Below are positions 35,534-44,945 of a DNA stretch of 64,000 nt, piece after piece. The stretch is from NCBI RefSeq assembly GCF_014284155.1, contig NZ_JACOFZ010000003.1, forward strand, positions 62,001 to 126,000, given 5' to 3'. Each line of letters starts with the position of its first letter. The first letter of the stretch is position 1. A model generated the notes under the pieces. The model was given only the letters and a program-made list of their open reading frames with translations, made no database searches and was not told the origin of the DNA. Both the position numbers and the translations under genes were made by a program. The stretch comes from Affinundibacterium nitidum. GTDB lineage: Bacteria > Pseudomonadota > Gammaproteobacteria > Burkholderiales > Burkholderiaceae_D.

Positions 35534-36334
35534 TTAGCTTGATTTTTTGGTGAGTTTCAACTCACTCATAATCTGCGCAGCACGAGCAGCAGCGGCTTGT
35601 TTTATTTGTGGCGTCGCTTGTTGGGCCATGTCGGTTCGACGAAACCAATTGGCGCTGATGTCATCGCCCAATTGATCTGAGATCAAATGCCAAGCATAAG
35701 CTTCGGTCGAATTTTTCTCCTGAAAGTAGAGCTCAGCGATAATGCCCGCTGAACGCACATTGCCTGCGACTAGGGCATCTTTAAACGACTGCTTGGCGGC
35801 CGCTGGGTAATCAACACCCTGCTCAAATTCGGGATTATTCGTCTGTCCATTCAACTCAAAATAGTATTTTTCGCCGAGATGTACCATGGCATAGGCATCC
35901 CCCGACTTCGCCAACTGCTTCAATGTTTTAAGATCCTTGGTGTAATAATCGGTTGGCACCATGTACCCCAGATCCGACATTTTCTTGCGCCGTGCAAGTT
36001 CCTCTGCTGAAACCACTTCTCTTTCTGGTTCTGGCACTTTCGTTGGATCGAGCTTCGCTATGGGCCCGAAATCAGGGACTTTTACCTGGTCGCCAGAAAG
36101 CTGAAAGGGCGATGCCTGCCATGGGTTCGCCAAATTTCCCTGTGAGTGAGAATGATTTCCCGCTTCATGCATAAGGCTACTCGGCGATTCAATTTTATCT
36201 TTCCCAGTAGCGGCGTTCCGGCTGGCGACAGCAAGCTCTTGTTGTTCCTGGGCATTCAACGACTGCCAAAACACATAGCTTGAACCGGCCAAGAGCACGC
36301 CCACCGCCGCGAGTGCTATGTTCAGTTTATTCAT
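35534..36334 (-). CDS. Membrane-anchored Sel1/TPR-like protein
   Basis: A 266-residue protein with one N-terminal hydrophobic segment (IALAAVGVLLAGSSYVFW), then a low-complexity linker with His-rich HEAGNHSHSQG, and Sel1-like helical repeats (about 140-235: SGDAYAMVHLGEKYYF, DYPAAAKQSFKDALVAGNVRSAGIIAELYF, STEAYAWHLISDQLGD). Sel1 repeats act as protein-binding scaffolds, so it may be periplasmic and tethered. Function unknown; it resembles many uncharacterised envelope proteins. Confidence 0.6.
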   Translation of the reverse strand: MNKLNIALAAVGVLLAGSSYVFWQSLNAQEQQELAVASRNAATGKDKIESPSSLMHEAGNHSHSQGNLANPWQASPFQLSGDQVKVPDFGPIAKLDPTKVPEPEREVVSAEELARRKKMSDLGYMVPTDYYTKDLKTLKQLAKSGDAYAMVHLGEKYYFELNGQTNNPEFEQGVDYPAAAKQSFKDALVAGNVRSAGIIAELYFQEKNSTEAYAWHLISDQLGDDISANWFRRTDMAQQATPQIKQAAAARAAQIMSELKLTKKSS

Positions 36335-36450
36335 GTCATGCTCCTCGTTTTTCGATTTCTTTATTCTTCTTAATTTTCTACTTGAGCAAGAACCGAAGGC
36401 CTGGTGAGTCAGCGGTTCTCGCCATCTACCTACATCGTCTATTTGAAGAC

Positions 36451-37008
36451 TTAAACTCGCGGTAAATTATTGAGGCATTTAGAAATGCCGTTCGTGTAGC
36501 CCCATCGCGTGTAGTAATCCCGTTGAGCTGGGGTGCCATGATCGCCACCCGCATACGCGCGCGCCGTACTGACTGCTGTTGCTAGGAAATTAGGATAACG
36601 CAAGCTATCAACTGCATAGCGGATGAAAGAGCCGCCAGCGCAGTCTGCTTGTAACTCCATATAGGGCTGACCTGGATTAATGTTGTAAGTAAATTGAATC
36701 GTGTGCCCCCACTCATGGCCCAAGATTGCTTTCGCTGCGTAGTTGCCGTAGTTATTCTCTGCATTTTGCAAAAAGGAACTTCCTACACTGATGGTATAAG
36801 GTCCACATGCAAATGCAGACAGCTGAGATTCCCCACAAGCTCTACGATCCACGTAAATCGTTGGATTGGAATAACGCCCAAAAATTCCTCGGATCTCATT
36901 TCCCGTATTGTTGATGTAGGTTGAATTGACGGTCATCGCATAAGCAATTTGAGCGGCACTAGTCAAACCAAAGACTAACGCCAATGCTACTTTCAGCTTC
37001 TTATTCAT
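36451..37008 (-). CDS. Secreted zinc metalloprotease-like protein (HExxH)
   Basis: A 185-residue protein starting MNKKLKVALALVFGLTSAAQIAYA, a signal peptide. The mature part has the zinc motif HEWGH in AAKAILGHEWGHTIQF and a downstream ELQADCAGG, the second-ligand motif of neutral zinc metallopeptidases related to the YpfJ/M48-like group. Cysteines (ACGESQLSAFACG, ADCAGG, SKCLNN) may form disulfides. ATG 37008 is chosen because GGAGGAAGT lies just upstream and the signal peptide begins here; the longer frame to 37182 has no signal. The substrate is unknown. Confidence 0.75.
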   Translation of the reverse strand: MNKKLKVALALVFGLTSAAQIAYAMTVNSTYINNTGNEIRGIFGRYSNPTIYVDRRACGESQLSAFACGPYTISVGSSFLQNAENNYGNYAAKAILGHEWGHTIQFTYNINPGQPYMELQADCAGGSFIRYAVDSLRYPNFLATAVSTARAYAGGDHGTPAQRDYYTRWGYTNGISKCLNNLPRV

Positions 37009-37480
37009 GTTACTTCCTCCTAGATTCGGACCCATTCTTACGTAGGCCCTGAAGAATAAAGATACTGGAGAGAAGGACAATTTTTTCCGTCTCACAGCAT
37101 CACGTATTGGCTCGAGAATTCGCACCAACGGAGCTTGAGTAGAATCGAAATGAGATGAATTGAAAAGCTGTTCATCGCACATGAAACTGCGAAGACATCG
37201 TTAAGAAGCTTGCCGCATTTCAAGGTACGGGTATTTACACCGAAAAAGAGAGAGAAGATTTATCCAGCTGGGTTAGGCGATGAATTTTATTATGGACTTA
37301 TCCTGTTTTCATCAAAGATATAATGATAAAAACAAGTGTAGTTAAATGACAACTGATTTGCTTGTTAATATGAATTTTATTTAGCGAGCACTCTATCTTA
37401 TCAAAGTAATTCGAACTAAATTTTAACGAATTCGCTTTCAGCAAATTAAATTTAATGAGTGCCGGTTAAATTGCCAAGAG
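37009..37480. other. Intergenic region, AT-rich
   Basis: 472 bases between the metalloprotease start and the end of the ten-gene operon, both on the minus strand. 37280-37480 is strikingly AT-rich (TTTATTATGG, AAAGATATAATGATAAAAAC, TTAATATGAATTTTATTTAG) compared with the rest of the window. The protease promoter should be at 37010-37250. I see no gene, and no clear operon terminator. Confidence 0.4.
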
Positions 37481-39148
37481 CTAGGTACGGCGCGTATCGC
37501 GCCTCCAGAGTGCCAACAAGAGTAATGCAGTCAGTAAATACAAAGGCCATAGTGGAACCTGTGGCATAGTCGATGCCGCATTTGCAGGCAGGCGCTGCGC
37601 AAATGTCCGTGTGGCTTGTACTTTCAATTGCCGCTGCCAACTTGGCCAAGCCTCATTTGGATAAACATAGAATGCATTATGTTTGGCTTCCTTCAATTCT
37701 GGTGCTGATAGACTGAAGTCCTGCCAGCCTGCTTGGCTCGGTCGCCATGCTGCGCACAATTGATCTATCGCTCCATCGTAGATTTTGAGAGCAAGCTTTT
37801 CAGTCTCGGCTGTTGCCACTGTTCCTTGGCTAACTCCCTGCACACAAACGACTTGTCGTTCACCGGCGATCGGCATTTTTTCATGCAATGCCCACCGCAC
37901 TTGCTCGTCTTCACTTTGATGAACTTGGTCAAGAACCTGCTGCCACCAAGCTGTCAATTTTTGGGGTGTCGCGATAGCGTGACGATGCCAATCACTAACG
38001 GCGATCCAAGCAATGCGCCCTCGCAGCCATGAACGCTGCCATAGCCAAGCTGAGCTTCCCTTTGTTTGCGGATATGCCTGCCACATAGCGCGCTTGCTTG
38101 CCGCACTTGGCGTTACCGCAAAAGCGTTCGGGCTTAAGCTCATACTGCCAAACCCACTCACATCGACCACGACCTCAGCATCCTTTGTTTGATTTACCGC
38201 TTGCAAGGCTAGCTCAAAACGCTGGTTCCAAAAGCTAGTCTGATTCGCATTGGCGCCCAACACTATCAAGGTCTTTCCTTGTGCGACTTGCGCCAATATT
38301 TTCTGCAGCGATGCTCCACTTTGCTGCTCAAGAAACGCAGCATCAGTAATCATCAAGTCCATCTTGGTGACATCAGCGATAGGTGCTTCTATGTGTTGAA
38401 TGTCTTTACCCAAACGCGTTTGCCAGTCGAGTACGGCTTGGCTTTGCCGCAGTAAATTTTGTAGCGATCGAGCATCAAATGACGATGCATCAAAACGGCC
38501 CCATACTTGCAAAGCATCAAGCGCCTTAACTTCGACAGGAATTGGCCCAGAGTCGATCAGTTGGTCGTTCTCATCAAACACCTTGGCTTGCAGAACCATA
38601 CGCTCCGCAACGGGCGCCAACCATCTTAAGCTCACGCTCGATTCTCGGCTTTTTTCCTCAACTAAGAGTACTCCATTTTCTGCCAAAAGTTGCGCACGCC
38701 AAGTACCCGTTGGTTTCATGCTTGCTGTCTCACGTTTGATACGCAATTCGAATTCGCGGCCTAGAGCCACACGAGGGTCGGAATCCAATTGCAATGCTGG
38801 TTTATTGGTGGGCACTTGCCATTGCAAACGCTTCGCCGGAATGTCATGCCACTGACTTTGACGATAGCCCTCACCTTTCAGTTGAATTTGCTGAGCGTGT
38901 TCGATTTGCAATAGCAAATTCGGGGTTACTTCCGATACTTTATCGCTATCGAGAATCAAGGTGGTAGACGCACTTTGTGGCAATTGCTTCTGTATCCACG
39001 GCTCCCATTGCTCTTGCCACAATATCGCAAGTAAACACAGAGTTGCTGACAAGACTAATGCCCTATCCAATGAGTGCACATAGCGCCTCATCGACCACCC
39101 AGTGAGCACAAGCAGAATGATACTCAGCATGCCGTTGAGCCAATTCAT
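37481..39148 (-). CDS. Membrane protein of the MoxR/DUF58 operon, last gene
   Basis: A 555-residue protein with two N-terminal membrane helices (about 5-18 and 29-46), a large periplasmic part and one C-terminal helix (VPLWPLYLLTALLLLALW). The central part includes an Ig-like region and a Rossmann-like domain (VTKMDLMITDAAFLEQQ, GKTLIVLGANANQTSFW) like the glutamine-amidotransferase-like domains of proteins seen in such operons, without recognisable catalytic residues. It overlaps the preceding gene by 4 bases, so translation is probably coupled. The exact family is not recognised; the role is inferred from context. Confidence 0.55.
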   Translation of the reverse strand: MNWLNGMLSIILLVLTGWSMRRYVHSLDRALVLSATLCLLAILWQEQWEPWIQKQLPQSASTTLILDSDKVSEVTPNLLLQIEHAQQIQLKGEGYRQSQWHDIPAKRLQWQVPTNKPALQLDSDPRVALGREFELRIKRETASMKPTGTWRAQLLAENGVLLVEEKSRESSVSLRWLAPVAERMVLQAKVFDENDQLIDSGPIPVEVKALDALQVWGRFDASSFDARSLQNLLRQSQAVLDWQTRLGKDIQHIEAPIADVTKMDLMITDAAFLEQQSGASLQKILAQVAQGKTLIVLGANANQTSFWNQRFELALQAVNQTKDAEVVVDVSGFGSMSLSPNAFAVTPSAASKRAMWQAYPQTKGSSAWLWQRSWLRGRIAWIAVSDWHRHAIATPQKLTAWWQQVLDQVHQSEDEQVRWALHEKMPIAGERQVVCVQGVSQGTVATAETEKLALKIYDGAIDQLCAAWRPSQAGWQDFSLSAPELKEAKHNAFYVYPNEAWPSWQRQLKVQATRTFAQRLPANAASTMPQVPLWPLYLLTALLLLALWRRDTRRT

Positions 39149-41256
39149 TTGCTCGCTCCTACGTTTGATTCAAGCAATAAGCCTGAGTCTTTCCATGCCT
39201 TTTGCATGCGACTTTTGTTCGCAGATTGCTCATCGAGTACACGCAGGGTCTCTGGGGCTTGCAAGAGCAAGCGCCCTTCGCCTAAAGACAAACGTAGCCA
39301 AGCCCGTAGCGGTGCGCGGCACGGCTCACATCCATCGAGTACATCTTGTACAGCGGCTTGTGCGGCCAATCTTTGCTCTTCATCTTTTAATGTTTGAGCA
39401 AACCAAGATCTTGTCGTTTTACTCCAAAGAGCTGGCAACGGTTTAGCTTGTGACAGGTCTTGTATCAATTCGCGAATCTCTAATGGAATATGATCCACAA
39501 GATTCGATGGCTTAGATTTCCAATTTCTCGCTTCCAGCACATCTCCGGTCAACCGTTTTTCTTCCTTAATTACTGGTGGCGTAAAAGCTGCTTTATGTAG
39601 ATAGATGCGGTCCGCTTGCTGTAATTGCTTAATGCCTTCTAAAGCTTTATTCTCAGGCGCTAAGGCTGTTGTGGGGTTTAAGGAGCGTAGAGATTTTTCA
39701 GCGTCCCACATGGCTGCCAGCACTTTCCGTAAAATCTTTTTAGTCGCTTCATCAAACAAGGTCGCGTTTTCCGCTTGATCATGCGCATGACCATAAGCAG
39801 CTGCCATATCGACCGGTTTATATTCACCCGCATTATGTTGATCGCCATGTTCCTCGTGTTCACTTTCAGCTTCTTCGCCAAACAAAGTTGACTCTTCGCC
39901 TAAGAATCGGCCATAACGACGACGCAAGGCCGCCTGATCATTTGCAATGGTTTCACTACGAGCACGAATGGCATCAGGATTTATCTTTGAATTAGCTTTC
40001 ATATCGGCCACCAATTGCTCAGTGTCGATAATAATTTGTCGCTGGCTGCGCAGTGATTCTGGCTTCACCAAGATCGGCAAGACCGAGGTCTGCTCTTCTT
40101 TCGCTTCCGGTGAAGGTAAGCGCACTGTGTAAGTTGCGGAAGTGGTGATATGCGGCGCGGGCATCGCATTGTCGCTGGCTCGCACAAAGAAATACAATTC
40201 ATCGCCAGCTTCCATGCCAAGTTCGTTCAGTGTCCACTGCTTCTGCCAAATTCGAACGCGCGGATCAGTCCCTTGCGGCAAGGCGACTTCTTTATCACTA
40301 AAGCGAATATTCTCGCCACTTCCACGGGCTAATGTTAAATGCAAAGTAGCGTTACTGATTTTATAGTCATCGGCTACGCGCACGGCGATGGTGAATTGTT
40401 TAGTGTCGACACTCAGCACTTGCAGCATCTCGACTGGCTTTTGTATCTCAACTATAGGCGCCTGATCCAACTTCACTTTCAAGTTCCAACGTTGCGCCTT
40501 AGGGTCTCCGCTCCACGTCCAAAATACGCTCTCGCTCGCCTCCCAACTGACACAGTGATTTCCGCTCTTCTCTTTTGCTTCCGGATAAAGGCTGAGCGTT
40601 TGTCCATCACTCAAACGAATTTCTTGGCTCATGCTTGATGTATTTCCAAGTTGCGATTGCTGTACGCACCATGTGATTAGACTGTGTTCAGGAATATTCA
40701 ACTCTTTCGCTTCGGATTCGAAAGCAGCTATGCCGGTGTAGGCTGGCGGCACGACTTTCAGACGCAAATCTGACGGGGCAATTGCGACACTCGACCGCAC
40801 TGGAGTCGAAGTCTTTGAAAATACTGGCGTGTGGAAAAACTGCATCCAGACAATTCCGGCCAACAATAAATTAAACACTAAGGCTATGCGCCACGTCCAT
40901 CCGAATTGGTGCAATTGCTGCGCCATGAGCCGAATACGTTCTTTATTCAAAACCTTCTCTAGGCGTTGCCATAAACGTTGCTGCTGCAGACGTGCGATGC
41001 TAGTCTCCGCCTGCCATAGTAATTGGCTACTATCTTCAAGCTCTGCACACGAGGCATTCAGAAAACTTACCAAATGGTGTTCGACATGTCTATGCCATCG
41101 CCACCCATCAATAGCAAAACCAACCAGCAAGGCAACGAGCACAGGCCAGTATTGGGCCACTACCCAAGGAGCTGCAAACGCGATGTACAGTAAGGCACGC
41201 TGACGCAGCACAGCAAAAAATAGCGATGAACGGAGATGCTTAAGTGCGTCGTGCAT
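39145..41256 (-). CDS. DUF4175-like large membrane protein
   Basis: A 703-residue protein with membrane helices near residues 20-50 and at about 120-140 (WRIALVFNLLLAGIVWMQFF), and a long periplasmic remainder. The central stretch contains an immunoglobulin-like segment (LKVVPPAYTGI, FTIAVRVADDYKISNATLHLTL), a region with Glu-rich helices (SESEHEEHGDQHNAGEY, His/Glu-rich) and a C-terminal helical part. The layout matches DUF4175 proteins found next to MoxR and DUF58 genes. It overlaps the preceding gene by 17 bases. The role is unknown; it probably forms part of a membrane complex with the neighbouring gene products. Confidence 0.6.
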   Translation of the reverse strand: MHDALKHLRSSLFFAVLRQRALLYIAFAAPWVVAQYWPVLVALLVGFAIDGWRWHRHVEHHLVSFLNASCAELEDSSQLLWQAETSIARLQQQRLWQRLEKVLNKERIRLMAQQLHQFGWTWRIALVFNLLLAGIVWMQFFHTPVFSKTSTPVRSSVAIAPSDLRLKVVPPAYTGIAAFESEAKELNIPEHSLITWCVQQSQLGNTSSMSQEIRLSDGQTLSLYPEAKEKSGNHCVSWEASESVFWTWSGDPKAQRWNLKVKLDQAPIVEIQKPVEMLQVLSVDTKQFTIAVRVADDYKISNATLHLTLARGSGENIRFSDKEVALPQGTDPRVRIWQKQWTLNELGMEAGDELYFFVRASDNAMPAPHITTSATYTVRLPSPEAKEEQTSVLPILVKPESLRSQRQIIIDTEQLVADMKANSKINPDAIRARSETIANDQAALRRRYGRFLGEESTLFGEEAESEHEEHGDQHNAGEYKPVDMAAAYGHAHDQAENATLFDEATKKILRKVLAAMWDAEKSLRSLNPTTALAPENKALEGIKQLQQADRIYLHKAAFTPPVIKEEKRLTGDVLEARNWKSKPSNLVDHIPLEIRELIQDLSQAKPLPALWSKTTRSWFAQTLKDEEQRLAAQAAVQDVLDGCEPCRAPLRAWLRLSLGEGRLLLQAPETLRVLDEQSANKSRMQKAWKDSGLLLESNVGASK

Positions 41257-42358
41257 GATTCACTATCCGTTCTAAGCAAAACAAACTCAGCAAGGCAAAA
41301 ATCCAATAACGATCTAAATTCGCTTTCTTTTCAACTGGAAAGTCGCTCACACTACTGATTTCTGCGGTCGATGCAGGCACCGACATCGCTTGCAGGGGAA
41401 ACCCTTGAGGTCGGTTTTGCAAACTGCGCCAAGCTTCAAATAACCGTTTGGCCCCAGCCATGTCATACAGTGGCCAATCGACCTTTGTCGACTTCAGCCA
41501 CACTCGCCCTTGAGAACTATCGAAAGTTTGAAGTCCTAGCTCACTCAACACTTCCGTCTCTTTCGCCTCTTTGCTAGATGACGAGAATGCTGAAGCCTCA
41601 CTGACCCACCACAAAGGCGCTCGCCATTCCGATGTGGGTGCCAAGGCGCTTTCCCAAATCACTAGGCTTGCAGGTATATTCCTATCCCATTGCTCTCGCA
41701 CCTCGAAATGCAATTGGCCGTCGAGCGTTTGTTCAAATACTTTGAACCATGCCTGCCAATCAGAGAAGCGCGCACTCTTTACGACGATAGGAATAGTGAC
41801 TTGGGCGGATTTATCTTGTCGCGAACTTGGTGCAACTCTCAGCTCAAGTGCATGTTCAAACTTTGGTAAAGACGCACTCATTTGGCCATCTTTTGCGCTC
41901 GCCAACACCAGCCAACGACTGCCGATCTTCCACTCGTGCTGATGCAGCGCAAGCCACGAAAGTATCTGATCGGTTTGAACCGAACAGCTAGGCGAGGAAC
42001 AAACATTCTCAATTGTGGCCGATGACCATTTTGTGCCTTCCTCCTTTGCTAACTGGGTCAATTGCTGTTGCACCCAATTCTTATCTGCGTTCTGTGAAAT
42101 AAAAATCGTATCGCTACGACCACGGTAAAAAATACCTGCAACCAGCGCTAACAAACATACCAGGATCAGCAGTCGCACTGCTAATAACAGCAGCTGACGC
42201 CAACGCCATACAGTTTGTAGACGCGGATCTGTCTGTGCCAAAAAGCGTGCTGTCGCCAAGAACTTCGCCGACAGTTGTTGTCGACGCTGTCTATGCCACC
42301 AAACGGGCAAAGCCAATAAGGGAAGACCTACCCACCACCAAGTAAATAGCAGACTCAT
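41240..42358 (-). CDS. BatA-like N-terminal-domain membrane protein
   Basis: A 372-residue protein with the BatA N-terminal two-helix module: LLFTWWWVGLPLLALPVWWHRQRRQ (about 1-25) and LLLLAVRLLILVCLLALVAGIF (about 55-77). A periplasmic domain follows and a final membrane helix (YWIFALLSLFCLERIV). The middle has no MIDAS-type von Willebrand motif that I can see. BatA-domain proteins typically accompany MoxR and DUF58 genes, as here. It overlaps the DUF58 gene by 4 bases. Confidence 0.65.
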   Translation of the reverse strand: MSLLFTWWWVGLPLLALPVWWHRQRRQQLSAKFLATARFLAQTDPRLQTVWRWRQLLLLAVRLLILVCLLALVAGIFYRGRSDTIFISQNADKNWVQQQLTQLAKEEGTKWSSATIENVCSSPSCSVQTDQILSWLALHQHEWKIGSRWLVLASAKDGQMSASLPKFEHALELRVAPSSRQDKSAQVTIPIVVKSARFSDWQAWFKVFEQTLDGQLHFEVREQWDRNIPASLVIWESALAPTSEWRAPLWWVSEASAFSSSSKEAKETEVLSELGLQTFDSSQGRVWLKSTKVDWPLYDMAGAKRLFEAWRSLQNRPQGFPLQAMSVPASTAEISSVSDFPVEKKANLDRYWIFALLSLFCLERIVNHARRT

Positions 42359-43239
42359 ACGCGTCCCGCCCGACGTAAGAAGGCACGTATGGTCTTCGCT
42401 GGATCATCTTCAATGCAGGCTTCTAAATAGGGAATGTCTGTGCTACGGCAGCTCGCGCGCAATTGATCAAAGTGAGCTTGAGACCTTTGCAAATACGCGT
42501 CTTTTGCATTACGGTCAAAGGCGACCCAATGCGCTGGCGCCTCAGGATCACAATAACTGATATCCCCTGAAAAATCGGCCTTAACTTCGGCTTCGGTACG
42601 CAAGCACAAGGCTCTCACATCATGCTGCATCCGGCGCAAACGCATTAGTGCTTCGGTGGTCGCCGAAGCCGCATCGATAAAATCACCAATAGCAAATACT
42701 ACGCTCGGTGCTCGTGCAAAATGCAGATGTGAACGTATCGTATCGCTATCGGGTAATTCACCGCCCGCTTCGATCAGATTCAAACGTGACATCAAGCGCT
42801 GCAACTGGCGTGGACCACGCGAGGCAGGAGTGTAATCAATACGCCCATGATGAGCGATTAATAAACCGAAGGCATCACCTTGTCGTTGGGCCACTGCGGC
42901 AAGACAAGCTATTACAGCACGCGCATAGGCTAACTTGGAAACATGAGGAAAGCGCTGGCTTAATTCATTCATCGACGCACTAGCATCTAACCAAAACCAC
43001 ACCGCCACGTGGCTGTCGCGCTCAGCTTCACGCACATAGTATCGATCGTTACGTGCTAGCAGCTTCCAATCGACTCGACGCCATTCGTCGCCCGGCGCAT
43101 AGGCACGGTACTCCGAAAACTCGACACCTGCACCGCGTTCGCGACCTGCTTGCAGACCATGACCCAAACCCGCCAAGACATGACGGACGATGAGTTCAAG
43201 ATCTTTACTGTGAGCCAGGAGGGTGGCGATATCAAGCAT
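42355..43239 (-). CDS. DUF58 domain protein
   Basis: A 294-residue soluble protein with the DUF58 signature VEFSEYRAYAPGDEWRRVDWKLLARNDRYYVREAERD (about 41-77), then a von Willebrand-like stretch VAVWFWLDASASMNE (about 79-93) in which D-x-S-x-S provides a metal-binding site. DUF58 proteins are the usual partner of MoxR ATPases, in a chaperone or metal-insertion role. It follows the MoxR gene with a 43-base gap. ATG 43239 is well placed. Confidence 0.82.
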   Translation of the reverse strand: MLDIATLLAHSKDLELIVRHVLAGLGHGLQAGRERGAGVEFSEYRAYAPGDEWRRVDWKLLARNDRYYVREAERDSHVAVWFWLDASASMNELSQRFPHVSKLAYARAVIACLAAVAQRQGDAFGLLIAHHGRIDYTPASRGPRQLQRLMSRLNLIEAGGELPDSDTIRSHLHFARAPSVVFAIGDFIDAASATTEALMRLRRMQHDVRALCLRTEAEVKADFSGDISYCDPEAPAHWVAFDRNAKDAYLQRSQAHFDQLRASCRSTDIPYLEACIEDDPAKTIRAFLRRAGRV

Positions 43240-43282
43240 AATGGGATGAGGCTATCAGCTGCGATTTCAGCGGTTAAAGACT

Positions 43283-44281
43283 TTAAGCAACTTGAATCTG
43301 TTCACGAATCGCCAGCAAAATGTCGGCTATTGCAACGCCATCTGCCTCTGCTTCAAAATTGCGTAATACTCGATGCGCTAATACCGGCAAAAGCATGGCG
43401 CCAATGTCATCACGCGTTACCGCCAAACGCCCTTGCATAAAGGCTCTGGCTTTTGCAGCCAACACCAATGCTTGCCCAGCGCGTGGCCCCGCACCCCAGC
43501 CTACCTGCTGGCGTACACGCTCCACCTGAGTTTCTTGTGGACGTGTCGCTCGAATCAAGCGCGTGGCATAACGCAAGAGATGTTCGCCAATTTCGATTTC
43601 GCGTACAAGCTTCTGTAAACGCACGAGGCTCGCGACATCCATCGCAGCCGTCGCTTCGCCGATACCCGCGTTGGTGGTACGCGAGACCATGGCAATCTCT
43701 TCTTCCTCAGTGGGATATCCTACATCGATGCGTAAAAGAAATCGATCTAGCTGCGCCTCTGGCAATGGATAGGTGCCAGCTTGCTCGATCGGATTTTGTG
43801 TGGCTAACACAAAGAAGGGCTGCGGTAGACGATGCGTCTGTCCTGCAAATGTCACCGAACGCTCTTGCATCGCCTCAAGCAAAGCTGATTGTGTTTTCGG
43901 CGGAGCTCGATTAATTTCGTCTGCCAACAACACTTGGGTGAATACAGGCCCAGGCTGAAAACGAAACACGCGTTGGCGTGTCGTCGTATCTTCTTCTAAT
44001 ATCTCCGTACCAACAATGTCAGAAGGCATGAGGTCGGGCGTGAATTGAACGCGTCGAAATTGTAAGTCAGTTGCCTGCGCCAAAGATTTCACCAATAAAG
44101 TTTTACCGAGTCCAGGTACCCCTTCAAGCAAAGCATGGCCACCCGCAATCAGGCAAATGACTAAGGAATCAATCACATCTTTCTGACCGACGATCACCTG
44201 AGACATGCTGGCCGTAAGGCCAGAAAGTTTTTGACCTAGGTCGGCAATTTCTTGTTCATTCCAACTGGCTTGCACGTTCAT
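43283..44281 (-). CDS. MoxR-family AAA+ ATPase
   Basis: A 332-residue AAA+ ATPase with Walker A EGVPGLGKTLL (about 56-65), Walker B VLLADEINRAPPKTQSALLEAMQE (about 118-141), sensor 1 ATQNPIEQAGTYPLPEAQLDRF (about 165-186) and a C-terminal lid. MoxR ATPases act as chaperones that help assemble or activate protein complexes, usually with DUF58 and BatA-type proteins; that cluster is complete here. The start codon ATG overlaps the stop of the DUF4159 gene by 4 bases. Confidence 0.92.
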   Translation of the reverse strand: MNVQASWNEQEIADLGQKLSGLTASMSQVIVGQKDVIDSLVICLIAGGHALLEGVPGLGKTLLVKSLAQATDLQFRRVQFTPDLMPSDIVGTEILEEDTTTRQRVFRFQPGPVFTQVLLADEINRAPPKTQSALLEAMQERSVTFAGQTHRLPQPFFVLATQNPIEQAGTYPLPEAQLDRFLLRIDVGYPTEEEEIAMVSRTTNAGIGEATAAMDVASLVRLQKLVREIEIGEHLLRYATRLIRATRPQETQVERVRQQVGWGAGPRAGQALVLAAKARAFMQGRLAVTRDDIGAMLLPVLAHRVLRNFEAEADGVAIADILLAIREQIQVA

Positions 44282-44898
44282 GCTCCTAATGCGTACTGAA
44301 TAATATTGACGGCGAAACGGGTGTTATCAATCGCCAAAAATCGTTTATTGCGAAAGTCATAGTCCCATTCGCAACCGTAGTCCTTATTGCTATACAAGAC
44401 ACGAATACGGCCATCGATTTCGATAGCTTTTAAATAGTCGTGAACCAAATCATCACCCCAACCGTTAAGCTCAACGCTGGTATTCGGTGGGCCGTCAAAT
44501 TTAAAGAAACAAGAATACAAAGGATGATTGTTAGGAATTTTCTTGAGTGCTTTGATCCCAAAAATCTTGATCATCTCGGCTTCAAACGATTTTGCAAACA
44601 GACCATCGATATCATGATTACAGTCGTCCACAAACAAGAAACCACCGCCCTTCACATAGCGTTCCAAATTTTTACGTTCTTGTGAATTGAACTGCACAAG
44701 CTTGTGTCCCGCCAAATAACAGAACGGCGACTCCAGCATTTTGGGATCGGACAGGGCGATCACACGCTCAACCGTATCCACGCGTAAAGTCGTGTACTCC
44801 ACTAAGGAGTTCAGCACATTACTGGGCATACGGATGTCCACATCCCAGTCACCTGAGTCGTACATCAAACGCGTGAAATAAAAATCGTATCGGCTCAT
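44278..44898 (-). CDS. DUF4159 domain protein
   Basis: A 206-residue soluble protein matching DUF4159: it opens YDFYFTRLMYDSGDWDVDIRMPSNVLNSLVEYTTL and contains a Rossmann-like region with CYLAGHKLVQFNSQERKNLERYVKGGGFLFVDDCNHD, the glutamine-amidotransferase-like fold of this family. No signal peptide or membrane segment is present, so it is predicted to be cytosolic. Function unknown; its position between the tldE and moxR genes ties the two halves of the operon. Confidence 0.78.
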   Translation of the reverse strand: MSRYDFYFTRLMYDSGDWDVDIRMPSNVLNSLVEYTTLRVDTVERVIALSDPKMLESPFCYLAGHKLVQFNSQERKNLERYVKGGGFLFVDDCNHDIDGLFAKSFEAEMIKIFGIKALKKIPNNHPLYSCFFKFDGPPNTSVELNGWGDDLVHDYLKAIEIDGRIRVLYSNKDYGCEWDYDFRNKRFLAIDNTRFAVNIIQYALGA

Positions 44899-44911
44899 GC
44901 TTACATTTTTG

Positions 44912-44938
44912 CGACAGGCAGATAAAGTCTGCCTGTCG
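44912..44938. repeat. Perfect 11-bp stem-loop between tldE (copy 2) and the DUF4159 gene
   Basis: CGACAGGCAGA (44912-44922) pairs with TCTGCCTGTCG (44928-44938) across a 5-base loop. It is inside the operon, 7 bases after the tldE stop in the transcript. On the minus strand it is followed by CAAAAA, not Ts, so it is not a classical terminator; it may be an RNA-stability or processing element. Confidence 0.7.
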
Positions 44939-44945
44939 ACTTGGA

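Noticed and set aside
44912-44938. Intrinsic terminator inside the tldE-DUF4159 gap
   Set aside because: The stem is perfect, but in the direction of transcription it is followed by A residues, not Ts, so it was listed as a stem-loop instead.
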